Assembly (NCBI GenBank): GCA_021234155.1
Contig: JAJEKV010000184.1
Location: forward strand, 124,001 to 188,000
Length of the DNA stretch: 64,000 nucleotides
Reading direction: 5' to 3'
Source of the DNA: Isoetes taiwanensis
Lineage: Eukaryota > Streptophyta > Lycopodiopsida > Isoetales > Isoetaceae
Position numbers and translations under genes: made by a program. Of this stretch, positions 11,138 to 22,800 are shown piece after piece. The notes below the pieces were generated by a model, which saw only the letters and a list, made by a program, of their open reading frames with translations, did not search any database and was not told where the DNA came from. Each line of letters begins with the position of its first letter. Position 1 is the stretch's first letter.

Positions 11138-11683
11138 GCGGAGTCAACTTTCTTCTGGTAATCGGCTTCAATCCTGTCCCTATCACGGTTGGGACCCTCC
11201 GGGCGGTCCTGCCAATCGTTGTCCTTCTCCTCAGATTCGGAGTCGGAGTCGGAGTCGGAACTAGTGTTGGAGGAATTCGTGCTAGGGGATCTCCTTTTCT
11301 GGTTTCTCTTCTTTGTCTTGTTTGTTCTGTCAGCAGGTGTTTGGGGTAGCTGGACATTCTGATCTAGTGCAATTGCTGCCCTCCCTATCAGCAAGGCTCT
11401 TATCTCGTGGATATTCGATCTCATTTGGGATATCTCCTCTTCTGGGATTGGTGCCTCGAACTCTTGGAACATGTTTCTTAGTTGAAATTGTCTTGCGGGT
11501 GTTTGCTCTTCCTGAGGTTGTCGATCTTGTTCTATATTCCTCCGGTATCACTGTCAAGCCCCTGTAGTCTGCAAACATGGACCTGGAAGAGGTCAAGTTA
11601 ATGCCACCTCTTTCTACCCCAGCTAGCGCTGCTGATGAGGTGCTGGGCAGGAGCGCGCTTGTTGTCTTTCCCTTAATGCCCAT
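11134..11683 (-). pseudogene. Ty3 gag, N-terminal low-complexity region
   Basis: Two overlapping frames (11134-11472 and 11330-11683) are rich in Ser, Thr, Asp, Glu and Arg, including a run of alternating Ser-Asp residues near 11240. Position directly before the capsid region and the matching strand argue that this is the variable gag N-terminus. No domain was recognised. Confidence 0.5.
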
Positions 11684-11953
11684 CTGTTCCTGGATGGCTA
11701 TAAATTCCTCCTATGAGGGCAGTTCTCGTTGCGTCATCATCTGACGAATACCGATATAAGCTTCGATGTCGGATAATGACTGCCCTGTGTAAGTGTGGGC
11801 TTCCCTGATGCTGATGGGAAAGTCTTACATCTCCCGGTCGATGAAGTCATCGAGGTCGGGCTGCTGGCACAGGAGGTGCAAGAGTTCGTCCAACCTGTAG
11901 CCTCTGTCTCGACACTCCGGGAGGTTCTTTATGGCGTGCAGCATCAAGTACTC

Positions 11954-12190
11954 TTAGTCCTCGATGGTGACCGGGGTTAGACTGGTGATGCCTAACCAAA
12001 GTGGAGGAGCTGTCTTTGTCACCCTCAAGCCTTCGCCGAAGCCCTGAAGATCTTCTTCTACTTGTTGTCGTTCTTGTATAGGGTCGACGTCGATGATGTC
12101 TTCAACGTCGTAACCTTGTCCTTCTTCTTCCTTCTGACCCTTCATGCTCCAAGAGCAGCTGCTCTTCTGCTTCTGAGGCAATGGTTTCAA
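11954..12190 (-). pseudogene. Possible gag leader fragment
   Basis: A 78-residue stretch rich in Lys, Glu and Asp (EDIIDVDPIQERQQVEED) on the element strand, between the leader ORF and gag. No family was recognised. It is kept because strand and position fit the gypsy unit. Confidence 0.3.
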
Positions 12191-12303
12191 TAGCTAATGG
12201 TTGAATGGAGGGCTCACTTATTTGGGTTTGGGCTCTATGGGACAAAAAGATGCCTACAACAGCAGTAGGAAAAGTACCTCTTCCTGTTTATAGATATGGT
12301 CAT

Positions 12304-12600
12304 TCAGTCAGGCATGCGAGCAGCTCTATTCTCTAAGTACTTGTCGATGTTTGGAACATCATTCAGTGCTGCACGAAGGGCTGTTCTAGGTACAGAGTAC
12401 CCTATGCATGGGGGAAGTTCTACTAGTGAAGGGTCTACCTTGGCTAGGAACTCTATCATGATATCTTGGTAGAATGGTGTGGCATTTATGGTAGCATCCA
12501 CATCGATCTCCTTCTGAAAAACAGTGAAGACCGAGTTGATGTCAGCCTCGGTCACATGAGTAGTGGCGCTGTACCATCGCCTAAATGATGAAGTGGCCAT
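12304..12600 (-). CDS. Leader ORF of the gypsy unit, unrecognised 98-residue protein
   Basis: Starting from the internal ATG at 12600 (MATSSFRRWYSATTHV), the ORF encodes 98 residues ending AARMPD. It lies about 100 bases after a TATA-like box at 12693-12701 on the same strand, so it is the first ORF of the putative transcript. An upstream in-frame ATG at 12693 overlaps the TATA-like box and is less likely. No domain, signal peptide or membrane segment is seen. It may be the true gag N-terminus or a separate leader protein. Confidence 0.35.
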   Translation of the reverse strand: MATSSFRRWYSATTHVTEADINSVFTVFQKEIDVDATINATPFYQDIMIEFLAKVDPSLVELPPCIGYSVPRTALRAALNDVPNIDKYLENRAARMPD

Positions 12601-12692
12601 AGTGCTGATGTAGATGGAGTTCACAGACATATGTGTGAGGGCGCCTTGGAGTGAGGAGTGATAGTGTAGAATGCAAATGAGGGTGGTGGTCA

Positions 12693-12701
12693 TATTTATA
12701 G
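12693..12701 (-). promoter_or_regulatory. TATA-like box
   Basis: CTATAAATA on the minus strand, about 100 bases before the first ATG of the leader ORF (12600). A similar box (CTATAAATAG on minus, 25049-25058) lies upstream of the ORF at 24945, so this may be a retroelement promoter style in this genome. Confidence 0.45.
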
Positions 12702-12879
12702 GCAGAACCCTAATTTGAGAAATTTTTAGGGTTTGGCAATGTCTCTCACTTCAAGGTCCTGCTAGCATTTGATAGGTAATCTAGGGTTATGAGTATCTAA
12801 AGTACTTTCTAAAGAGCCTGTTGCAACAAATTTCATCTAATTTGGAGGTAGTCGGGGTGAGTTAGGGCTATTTGACTCA

Positions 12880-13165
12880 AACCACTCACACAGTGCGCGA
12901 GAGGCACTTTCAAAATTTTAGAAAAGGGTCCTGACGCACTCTGTGAGGGGCAGGCTTCTGTTTGGGTCTTAGACGGCTCTAAAATTATGATATAAGGGAG
13001 GCATCCTACTTGTCTCGTGGAGTTAAGCTGGGCTATGCCCTTAGTTCCTAGTTTTGGACAAGTCTAAACATAGATCAGTGGCCAAACACTCACACAGTGC
13101 ATGAGAGGCACTCTCAAAACTTTTGAAAAGGGCTCTGGTGCACTCTGTGAGGGGTGGGGGTCTAT
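12880..13165. repeat. Two diverged direct repeats of about 80 bp
   Basis: The block beginning CACTCACACAGTGC, including AGAGGCACT and the end GCACTCTGTGAGGGG, occurs at about 12886-12960 and again at 13088-13164. They lie upstream of the TATA-like box and may be repeated U3 or enhancer-like units of the gypsy LTR. There is no coding sequence here. Confidence 0.6.
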
Positions 13166-13229
13166 TCAGTCACTTTTTGGACAAATTAATTAATTTCAAT
13201 TATACATGCCATTACTACAACCACATTAA

Positions 13230-13263
13230 GGGTAAATTTATATTGGTGGTGTACAAAAAAGCA
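13230..13263 (+). repeat. Left terminal inverted repeat of the 10.3-kb transposon
   Basis: It begins GGGTAAATTTATATTGG and is preceded by TTAA. All 34 bases match the right end inverted. Confidence 0.9.
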
Positions 13264-13572
13264 AAATTCCAGCAGCTCGTCAGCACCTCGTCCGAGCGCT
13301 ACTTTTTTGCCTTCGACGGGTCGTACGGTTCATTGAAGACTGGCGACGGGCAGGAATGAAGTCTGCCACTGAATCATCGTGAAGGGTTCCGACGAGCCTC
13401 GGAATGCGCGCGAATTGCTTTGGCTATGATCCTCAATGATCACGAAATTTCGTAGCCTAATTGCAGACCTCAGTTTTGGGTTTGTTCATTCCGTTCAAGC
13501 GCTTAGTTTTCTCATTCCGATCAAGCGCTTAGTGCTTCAATCAATCGGGCACCTTGCTTTTTCGGTACAGCC

Positions 13573-15628
13573 ATGGATTACATGCTGAAAAAGGTAAATA
13601 ATCGATTTTTTTTTGGGTTAGCTTTGAATTCTAACTTGTTTTGTCTTCTGTTACAGCTTCCGGTGGCTAGAACAGAGTATGAGTTTGCCACTTTTCGTGG
13701 CTTATGTGCAGATGGGAAAAAGCCAAAACAGTTGAAGCCCGAGGACATGAGTGAGTCTGATTGGCTGTAGGTTTGGAGCAGCCCATTAGATAATGGCAAA
13801 ATGAAGATCAGTTTGGTCAGGCCAGCTTTTAGGTCAGAGTTGGGAGAGCTTGTCCACAAGGTGTACCAAAGAAACTGGTAAACAATGAAGTTCGGACTCT
13901 GTTCGCAAGGGCATTTGCTTGGCAGCATACAAGCAAAGCTTTATCAAACAAGAAGGATTACTTAGTGAATTGGGCTTCATTTGCAGCGGACTCCTACAAA
14001 GATTCGTTGAAGAAACAGTCGAAGAAAACCCCTTTGAATGCTTTTGACAGGAATATCCAGAGCCTCATGAGCAGGACTAGAAAACTTCGGGAGATGAAAG
14101 CAGAGGTCGAGAGGAGACTCGTGAAGATCGAAGAGGAAGCTCTAAGGATGGAAGGCAGCATGACTATTTCTAAACAATACTGCGACCGTTTAGCAGATGC
14201 CATCGAAGAGAAGTACAAGCTTAGGTGCGACTTGCAAAGGATTGCTGAAGGTGATGAAGACTATCAAAAGCAAGCAGCAGCTTTTAAGTGTGAAGAGGAC
14301 CTGCTGAGGGGGCTTCTGGAGGACACGCTTCGAGGCATGGGTAAGGACAGGTATTCTCAGCTTGTTGAAGAAATTTCACAGCTGAAACGTGATGTGAAGT
14401 CTTACGAGCACAGCATTGAATCATGGCATTCGAGGGCCACTCAAGTCAATGTTTTGAAGACCAACAAGAAATTACAGGAGATGCGGATCAGTATGGGTAT
14501 TTATAACCTCCCCCTTTGTGCTACTTCTGATGCATGTGAACTTTGTGGTCTGCAATTTTCTGAAGATTACAGCATGCTTGTGAAGCTCAAGTGCAACCAT
14601 AAGTGGCATGTAGCATGCTTTGGAGCTGTTTTAGTTGGCATGCACTGTCTGGTTGCAAGATGCAATGAATCAGTGCCACATGCACTGCTGCTTGAGCTCG
14701 GCCATGTCACTGAGCATGCTGGATTAGATGTACCCGAGGAATCAGAAGAACAGGAATCAGGAGGTGATACAGAAGTTGAGGAGCCAAAGGTTCTTCCTTA
14801 CAAGAGGAAGCATGTGGTAGTTGATACATCAGACAGCAGTGCATCTGAAGAAGCACCTGTCCCTGAAAGAAGATTCAAGAAACGGGTCACAAGGAGTGCC
14901 AAGAAAAAGCAGCAAACAAAGGAGGTAGCAGAGGGTAAGTCTTGTACTTAAGTTGAATTTGCTTCATGTTTTATTTGCTTCACTTAAGTTCTAATTGCTG
15001 CTTTTTTATTTGTTTAGATGCAGATGAAGATGAAGACAAGAGCAGTCCAAAGTCACCTGTGATGAAAGGTATTGCTTTGCATTTGTATGTTCTTATTCAA
15101 TGCATGTATTTAATTCTTATATTGTAATTTGCAGTCGTGAATGATGTAGCCAAGGACCTGGTGCTTGAGGGACTGATTGGGGAGGCTGATGAAGAAGGCT
15201 TTGGCAGTCCAATGAGCAGCAAATGTAAAGGTATTGTGGATGTTAAATCTATAAGGTACTTATGTTGTGGTATTTTAATTCAAATTCTAATGCAACTGTT
15301 TATGATTTGTGACTGTAGAAACAAGTGTCAAGCACTATGTTTGGCCAAGCAATACAGTTAAGAATTTGATGCTGGATTTGCCAGATAGTACATTAGCTTC
15401 TCCCGAGAAGATACTGCCAACCCCTAGTAAGTATCTGCTTGACATTTTTATTTCAAGTATGTTCTCGACACAAATTTAATTATGTGCCTATTTCTTTTTA
15501 CAACACTCCCAAATCCACAAGCAGAGGCTGCTGATCCTGTATCATCTCTTGATGATGAAGCCGAGAATGACCTGACTCTGGCTGAATCCTACCTGAAAAA
15601 TAGGGTGAAGTCAGAGAAAAAAGTTTAA
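13573..15628 (+). pseudogene. RING-like coiled-coil accessory protein of the transposon (broken)
   Basis: The exon model from GT/AG sites is 13573-13593, 13657-14934, 15018-15068, 15135-15230, 15319-15426 and 15525-15628 (stop TAA). Exon 2 starts with an N-terminal segment (RTEYEFATFRGLCADGKK), then long Lys/Glu/Arg/Leu-rich helices likely to be coiled coil (about 14040-14460). Next is a Cys/His cluster, CELCGLQF then LKCNHKWHVACF and later Cys residues (about 14535-14665), resembling a RING or PHD-type zinc fold. The tail is acidic with KKRVTRSAKKKQQ, a possible nuclear signal. Exons 3-6 encode acidic Asp/Glu/Ser-rich tail. Lesions are an in-frame TAG at 13768-13770 and a one-base frameshift near 13876. 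The role is unknown; it may help DNA binding or act as a ubiquitin ligase-like partner. Confidence 0.65.
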
Positions 15629-15855
15629 TCTATGATTGCTGAACATCTGATATTTTAAAAAACTTTTAACTTATGTACTGATATTTGGATGCCATGAGGA
15701 CATCCAGATAAATTTTGTATAGAACTTACTTGTATGACCCCCTTATGTGCTGATATATGACTCACTTATGTGCTGTGAGTTGGAACAGACTTATGTGCTG
15801 AGAAAATTTTTGTATATGACACTTATTTTGAAATGTAATGTGCTACTTAAGCTAT

Positions 15856-16365
15856 GAATGTATGTATAAGGTATGAAGTATGTATAAGGTATACTGTATA
15901 AGGTATGTACTGTATGTATACTATATGTATAAGGTACTGTATGTATAAGGTATGTACTGTATGTATACTGTATGTATAAGGTATGTACTATATGTATACT
16001 GTATGTATAAGGTATGTACTGTATGTATACTATATGTATAAGGTATGCAAGTGTACTGTACGTATAAGGTATGTAGCAAGTATACTGTATGTATAAGGTA
16101 TAAAGCAAGTATACTATATGTATAAGGTGTAAAGCAAGTGTACTATATGTATAAGGTATGTAGCAAGTATAAGGTATGTAGCAAGTATACTGTATGTATA
16201 AGATATGTAGCAAGTATACTGTATGTATAAGGTATAAAGCAAGTATACTATATGTATAAGGTGTAAAGCAAGTGTACTGTATGTAAAAGGTATGTAGCAA
16301 GTATACTGTATGTATAAGGTATAAAGCAAGTATACTGAATGTATAAGGTTTAATGTATACCATGT
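15856..16365. repeat. Minisatellite of roughly 25-30-bp degenerate units
   Basis: Units built from GTATACTGTATGTATAAGGT and ATGTAGCAA or ATAAAGCAA recur many times. The translated Tyr/Thr/Leu repeats on the minus strand are an artefact of composition. It lies directly after the stop codon of the RING-like gene. Confidence 0.85.
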
Positions 16366-16499
16366 TTATAAAGTAAGATATCATAATGAAGTAAATAACA
16401 TTGTGAATAACATATTCTAATAAGAATGTTACAATGAATGAATGTTACATTGAATAAGAATGTTACAATGAATGAATGTTACATTGAATGAATGAATGT

Positions 16500-16985
16500 T
16501 CAATTATTCAATTGTTCAATTGTTGGCTTTCCACTTAAGCCTGCTGACTTGGCTGATGACTTGTTTGCTGCTGACTTGTTTGCTGACTTGGTCATTGAGT
16601 TGATTTCTGCCGACTTTGGCCATTGAGTTGGCCGTTGAGTTGGTCTGCCGACTTGGCCGTTGAGTTGGCTGCCGACTTGGTCTGCTGACTTGCCCGCTGA
16701 CTTGGCTACTTGACTTGGCTGCTGACTTGGCTGTTGTGTTGGCTGCTGACTTCTCTGCTGACTTGCCTCGCTGACTTTTGCTGCTGACTTGTCTGGCTGA
16801 CTTGCTGTTGACTTGATTGTTGACTTGGTCGGCTGATTTGCTCGGGCTTGATTTGGCTGTTGACTTGTATGTTGACTTGCGTGCCGTCTTCTCTGTTGAC
16901 TTGCCTGCTGATTTGTCTGCTGACTTGCACCGCAGTCTTCTCTGCTTTGTCTTTCTCGTTGACTTGCTCGTTGACTTGCTCGCAT
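16500..16985. repeat. Degenerate minisatellite of about 12-bp units (TGCTGACTTGNN)
   Basis: GCTGACTTG and variants (GTTGACTTG, GCCGACTTGG) recur about every 8-16 bases across the block. Both strands are therefore open in some frames, giving Ser/Gln/Val-rich peptides on minus. It lies just past the stop codon of the transposase gene (17011), and whether it was ever translated is doubtful. Confidence 0.8.
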
Positions 16986-17689
16986 TTAGATTCTTCGTTA
17001 CAAAGCAATATCACATTGGGCTAGTATATGTGAATGCGCTCAAACTTTCAAGTATGTTTTCATGGATATCATCCTCCAATTCAAACATATTATGTCCTAT
17101 ATCCTTCATGTCAAAATTGCAGGAGACAATTAAGTGACTGTAAACGCTGCAGTCTGGCTCATATTCAAGTAGTTCATATCTGCTGTCTCCCACCAGTTTA
17201 TAAAACTTGCCTGTGACCACCACTTCCCTCCTCCCAAATTTTTGGCCCCAAGGATCTTTGTATGCTTTCTCTACAACATGCTTAGGTACAATACATTTTA
17301 AGATGTAGAAATCAACCTTCTCCTTATTACCTGCTGGAGCAACCACTACAAAGTTCTCTCCTACATCTATAATATCTGATTTCCACTCAGCATCTCCCTC
17401 ATAGACTGGCCCATCAACAAGTGCAGCATCATCCCCAATCCCTGATCTTAATTCTGAAAACGTCCAGGTACCTATCCTATCTTTGTGTATGCACTTACTG
17501 TACTTACCCACCCAACAATTATGACAAAAGCATGAGTAATTCATATGTGCAACTTGAGTGGCATCCCTGGAGTTCACTGGCCTGATGCTATGAAATTTAC
17601 TGGACCCTGTTAAAGTAGCACAATCGAACTGCTCAACCCTGCTTACTTCATCCACCTTGATCTCCAAAAATACCTACAAACACATATTA

Positions 17690-17850
17690 ATGAGTAACAT
17701 TGTGTAGTGTCTAATAAGTAACATTGATGAGTAACATTGAGTAATGAGTAACACATTAATGAGTAACATTGAGTAGTGTCTAATAAGTAACATTGATGAG
17801 TAACATTGAGCACTGTCACAGCAGTCATGAATCCTTGAAGTAGAATGTAC
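17690..17850. repeat. Short tandem duplication inside a transposase intron
   Basis: The block GAGTAACATTG and GTGTCTAATAAGTAACATTG recurs several times between exons 17989-17851 and 17673-17011, so it expands the intron without touching the coding sequence. Confidence 0.7.
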
Positions 17851-19453
17851 CTATGTTTGTCAGAATCCTTGAAGTGTTCCCTGCAAAATTGAACAACATC
17901 ATGAGCATCCCGTAAAGGCTTAGGATTCCTCTTTAACATTTCGTATGTGAGTGCTCTCTTGAGAACAGCCCCTGCACCATCATGCTCACCTGCCATTCAA
18001 ACAATTGTGTCTATTATCTTACAAAATGTAGGCCAATCAAAAACTGATCTGAATTTACCTTTTCCATGATATGAAGCAAAGTAGTTCCAGTTTATTGGAA
18101 TGCCAGAGCTCTTATAGAATCTCCCAAGAAAGTAGAATGTTCTTGCACCCTTGAACTGGTGTGAGCAGCCATCAGACCACATTACATGGTTGTTGTATAT
18201 CGACTAACTTGTCGGCCAAGTAATCAGCATGCTTGTTTAGCGATCTTTGGACAAATAAGGTGTCATGATCTCTATCATCCGAAATGTAAAATGTGTCTCC
18301 TTGATGATATGCCCTGTCACCACCTGCCGAAAAGATTTCTCTTCAACCTCTCTTGCCGTTGCATGCTCAGAATCGATGTGCACAAGTATTGTGCATCGAT
18401 CATTCTCCAATGCAAGCTTTGGATTTCTGCCAGTATTTTGAAGGTATAGTTTTCAGCAAAATCTATGACTGATACCATAGTGTTTTCTGGGAAAGTGCCT
18501 AGACATTCTCTGAATTGCTTTGCTTGCCACCTTGCCTCGTAGTTATGGGGAATGAATTCAGTCACAATGTTTTTGGCATAAGACAAAGACATCGGCTGTT
18601 GAAGCGGTCTTGTATACAAGCTTCACAATTGGCTTTGGAACCAATTTTGTCCCACCATTGCCATCAACCTCTTTTTTTGATTCAAAACACGAAAAGAAAA
18701 AAAGTACAACCACAAAATAAGTTTAAGACTACCACAAATGAAAAAACTTAATATGCTTCACATACCCTGTCAAAGGTTTTCCATTCTACCAAATGCCCTG
18801 AACTCTTGCTCAATTCTTTAGGACACATAGGTAACTTAGAAGGGCCACAGGCTTTGCATTTCAGCAACATGCAGTCATGAGCATACCACTCATCTGCAAC
18901 ATCCTTAGCACATACAATTGACCTCCACAAATCACTTGATGATTTGTAGGTCATTGCATTTGCTTCACATTTCTGGCCCAAAGACCACGCATTTAACAAG
19001 TACAACTGCAGTCAGCACCATGAATATTTCTATCCAGCCTAATTTTGTTTAGTGCTTGTCTGACATAGTCAAGCCTCATGTGGTACACACAACAGCAAGT
19101 TTCTCTATCCTTTACTTTTCGAACGAATGGAGGTTTTAGTGCACGAAATGATGAGAAAGATACTTCAAATTTTGGATATTCTCTTCGAAATCTTGCATAA
19201 AAAGTGCACTGCATTATAAGCAACAAAAAGAGTTAGCATTGTGAAGAAATGAAATGATAAATTTCAAACAAAAATAAAATAACCTCAGTTTCCTCCAGAA
19301 AGTGAAGAGCATGCATTATCTTGTTTCCTTTACCAAGCCTAATCTTAATAACATGTTTCTTGCATGGTGAAACTCGTGTCTGAAAAGTCCAAAAGTCAGT
19401 TACTAATTTCTGTTGTTTCCTACTTAGTTTATCAGATCTGGTTTTCTTTTTAA

Positions 19454-22112
19454 CACTAGAGTGGTCAGGTGATGGACTAGAAATGGTCCATTTGCAGTGT
19501 TCACTTTAAAATTCATATAAAATCAATGGTACAAAATCTATTCGAACCCTTCCTAGGAGTTCATATATGGCAGTCATGGTCCACGAGAAAAATACCTAAA
19601 AATATATACACCTCCATTCTTGTAAGTTATGCTCTAGCAAACTCAGGGGGATCAAGTACCAAAAGCTTCATGTTTACATAAAGTAAAACTGTCTCGACAA
19701 AATGATTTTTTGATTACCACGATATTTTTCTACACGAGATAAGGAAAATGACACAAAAACCCACATGTCAATCCGAAGTCTGTGAAGAAAGATAGGGCCA
19801 TTCAAACATGACAGGGTCAAAACTGCTTTCTGCCTCCCCAGAACCAATTATGGTTCCTTAAGGCGCTTGTAGTTTAAATACAACAACTTTTACAAGGAAA
19901 TGCATTTTGAGCTAATATTTGACATATAAGCAATTGACAAGTTTCTTCATCCCATAAAAATGTTGGCTGACCTTGAATTTGACGTTTGGACTTTCACTTT
20001 TGATCTCAATTTTAGGTAACTTGTAACAATGATTAATATTTCCCCATATAGAGCAAAACTTACTCTATGATGTCCTCCAAAAAATCATAGTATGAAAGTT
20101 CAAAATGATATGAAACCAATACAAAAACAAGCTCATTAAAAAAGCAAGGGACATGGTCACAAGAAATCAAGAAAGATTTATGTACCTGAGCCCATTATTG
20201 GTCCATAGGTCCATTTAAAATCAATAACTTCCTTATGTTAATTGATCTGAAGTTGAATTTTGGGATATGAATAGCTTCTGATTTACTTTGGTAATGAAAA
20301 TATTTGTTGATCATAACCTTGAGATTTGGACTAAACTTTATAGCATCAAATTCAAATATGTCTTCTATGTTTATTCTAGATTTATGCATCGAGATGTGAC
20401 TTTGAAAAAACACATTCTCAAAATGTCCCATGTCATGAAAACAATGCAAAAAAATTCAAAGAAAAATATGGAAGTTTATGACTATAAAAAGTCAAGTTAG
20501 ACTGCAATGTGCAGCTCCACTTGCAGACCATTATTGGTCCACAGGACTGCAAGTTTAAAAATTAATAGAGGCAATGTCTTGATCAATTTTGATCTCAACT
20601 TTAGAATCTAGTTTATGTGTACAGTTGTCTATGGGGTAAAATTAATTGGTTAGACGAGCTTGCATAATTTGAGTGCAATGTTTAAGCACAAACAACTGTG
20701 AATTTATAGGGTATTTATTCGCCAATTGAATCTACATGGACTTCCACTTACACCTTTCAAAAATTATATTATTAAAGCTAAGAAACCATGGTATCATTAT
20801 GGGGACAAAATGGATAGGGCTAGTGAGACATATATGCTCTATACAATTGGTCTAATTATGGACCATAAATGGTTCATGCTTAATTATATTCGTATCTTTC
20901 AAATGGTATGTTATTTCAATATGAAAATAGAGAGTTATATTGCAAAGGAAGGCCCGCATTCATGAAAAATATAGTGTACATAAAAGATGACCTACTTGTA
21001 ACATTATCCTACTAAAACTCTAATGCTTTGTAGCAGCAATGGATATACCAGTTTTATACTAGTAAAAAATAACCATGCTTCTCCGTATTTTTTTGCAAGA
21101 AAGTCACACAACCTACATAGGGGACCTATATATATGTCCCTTGTCATATTTTGAACTATTTGAAAGGCTTATTTGGAGAAATATAGTGTGTTCTCTACAA
21201 AGCTGAGAAAGACGCATCAAAGATCATATGGTTTAATTTTTTATTCTTATACTTAAACTTCATGATCTTCAATTTCATTCATCAATAAACATCATTAGCT
21301 AGTAAATGATGAGTTTTCAGCCTATAATTTTGGAATTAACTCAAATTTTTAACCTCTAATATGTTAATCCTATGGTTCTACATCATCTTTAAATCTAGTT
21401 AATTGCATGGTTAAACACTAATTACACTATATGCAAGTTGATAGAGTAACTTTCTATGTAGATATAAGAAGAATGCATCATTCATTACCCTCATGATACT
21501 TACAGGTGGTGATTTTGGAGCATTTTAATGTATAATTTTGTCCTAAATTCTGTATAGGAAATTCTCTATTAGATTTTGAAGTTGATATAACTTATGAACA
21601 CTCCAAAAAAACACAAGATTGTACTTCATATAGTTAAGAATCCATGGCCACAAGAATTAACCCAAAACTTGTAAAGATAAGAGAGAAATAATTCCTAAAC
21701 CGCACGCAGCATTTTTGAACAAAATAGGGTTTGCCGGCTTCCACGGATGTTAGATGATAGCAACCAAGGCTGAAAACATACAAATCAATGTGTTCTATCA
21801 TAAATAGACAAATACTTCCAATTTTAGCAAGGTTTAGGCCTGTTTATGCTAGGAAAACCCAAGAATGCAGTTCTGGACTGTTGCAGAAACTGTCAAATTC
21901 TCTAATATTTGAACAATCACTACATCATATAGGTGAGTTCATTGGCCTTGAAATCCTCAAAGGTCATTAAGAATCAAGTAAAGATTGATATGGTGGCGCT
22001 ATATCACCAAATTGAAACTTCTATTCTCAGATATATTAGTTTAAGTGGCAGTGGGTCAACTGGACCAATTCTGGTCCATGGACCAGGAATGGTCCCCGGG
22101 ACCACTCTAGTG
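19454..22112. mobile_element. 2.66-kb non-autonomous element, CACTAGAGTGGTC ends, TTAA duplication
   Basis: The left end is CACTAGAGTGGTC (19454) and the right end is its inverse GACCACTCTAGTG (ending 22112). TTAA occurs at 19450-19453 and at 22113-22116. Rejoining the flanks across one TTAA brings together two parts of the transposase reading (GDGPWSMF and KKTRSDKLSRKQQ). Inside there is no convincing ORF, but a motif like ATTATTGGTCCATAGG recurs at about 19486, 19846, 20194, 20526 and 20856. A second, truncated copy lies at 33636-34711. CACTA-type starts suggest En/Spm, but a 4-bp TTAA duplication does not fit the usual 3 bp, so the superfamily is left open. Confidence 0.75.
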
Positions 22113-22734
22113 TTAAACATTGACCATGGGCCATCACCAATTTCTGCTGTTTTCCTTCTCTGAACTGCTGTAGTAACATATCTTCTATTCAAGTTCAAGC
22201 ACTTGGAAGTTCCCAAGCAATTAGTGCCAGGTACAACAGCATATACCATGGCTGATGTCCTTGCTGTAAGCACATTAGTCGACTTGGCATACTTATGCTT
22301 TGCAAGAGAATTCCTCAAGTTGTTGACAATCTTAGTCATTGTCCCTACTTCTTTCAATTTCAACATTTCAAATTCTGGCAGCATCTTAGCAGCACCTTGA
22401 AGAACTTCTTTCCTCTCCTTTTTTGACAGTTTTCCACATACCTTATTAGCATGTTCTGCAATCAACTTCGACATTTGTTGTTTTCTTCTCTTGCTCAAAA
22501 CATCTTCCAGATCTTTGTCATCTTCTAACAATTCAGCCTCCCTTGCTCTTTTTCTTGCTCTCTGCAGCCTTTTTCTTTGTGCATCGATTTTCCTATAGAT
22601 TAACAAATTTTCTTGTGCTTCAGATTCTGCAAATAACAACAGTTATGAATATAAAGCACAGTGCACATAACTTGAGCACCAAAAAAGAAGTCAGTACAGC
22701 ACCAATAACCTGCTTCAATTTTGTCATACATGTG

Positions 22735-22800
22735 CTGGTCTTGGATGTCCTCTGCATAATCTTGGATGTCCTCTGCATAATCTTGGATGTCTTCATGGAC
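22735..22800 (-). repeat. 21-bp tandem repeat in a transposase exon
   Basis: TCTGCATAATCTTGGATGTCC occurs twice in full, with a partial third copy. On the coding strand this gives repeated Glu-Asp-Ile-Gln-Asp-Tyr-Ala units in exon 22832-22710. The neighbouring exon (22986-22888) has a similar end (DIQEQHMEDQVEAG against DIQDQHMYDKIEAG), suggesting exon duplication. Confidence 0.75.

Larger units (their letters stand above)
6046..12700 (-). mobile_element. Decayed Ty3 (gypsy) LTR retrotransposon
   Basis: In minus-strand order the remnants read gag-like leader, gag, CCHC knuckle, protease-linker, reverse transcriptase, RNase H, integrase HHCC and core, then integrase C-terminus with a GPY/F-type module. 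This is the Ty3 order, with integrase after RNase H. A purine run (AAGGTGGGGAGA on minus, 6048-6059) followed by TGTGATGTTCC starting at 6046 is a good polypurine tract plus 3' LTR start. Many stops and frameshifts separate the pieces, so the element is dead. A TATA-like box at 12693-12701 marks a possible promoter in a 5' LTR. The two LTRs could not be aligned to each other by eye. Confidence 0.8.

Noticed and set aside
12880-13225. A matched pair of gypsy LTRs at 4000-6046 and 12700-13225
   Set aside because: I could not align the two regions by eye; only the polypurine tract and the TATA-like box support the ends.
15791-16384. 197-residue Tyr/Thr/Leu/Ile-rich ORF on minus
   Set aside because: It is the translation of a TATAAGG-type minisatellite, with no start context and no conservation expected.
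16500-17014. Ser/Gln/Val/Asn-rich ORFs on minus
   Set aside because: They are the translation of the TGCTGACTTG-type minisatellite beyond the transposase stop codon. Not counted as genes, though a read-through tail cannot be excluded.
19454-22112. Confident assignment to the CACTA (En/Spm) superfamily
   Set aside because: The ends begin CACTA, but the flanking duplication is the 4-bp TTAA at both sides and the second copy's terminus is CATTA, so the class is left open.
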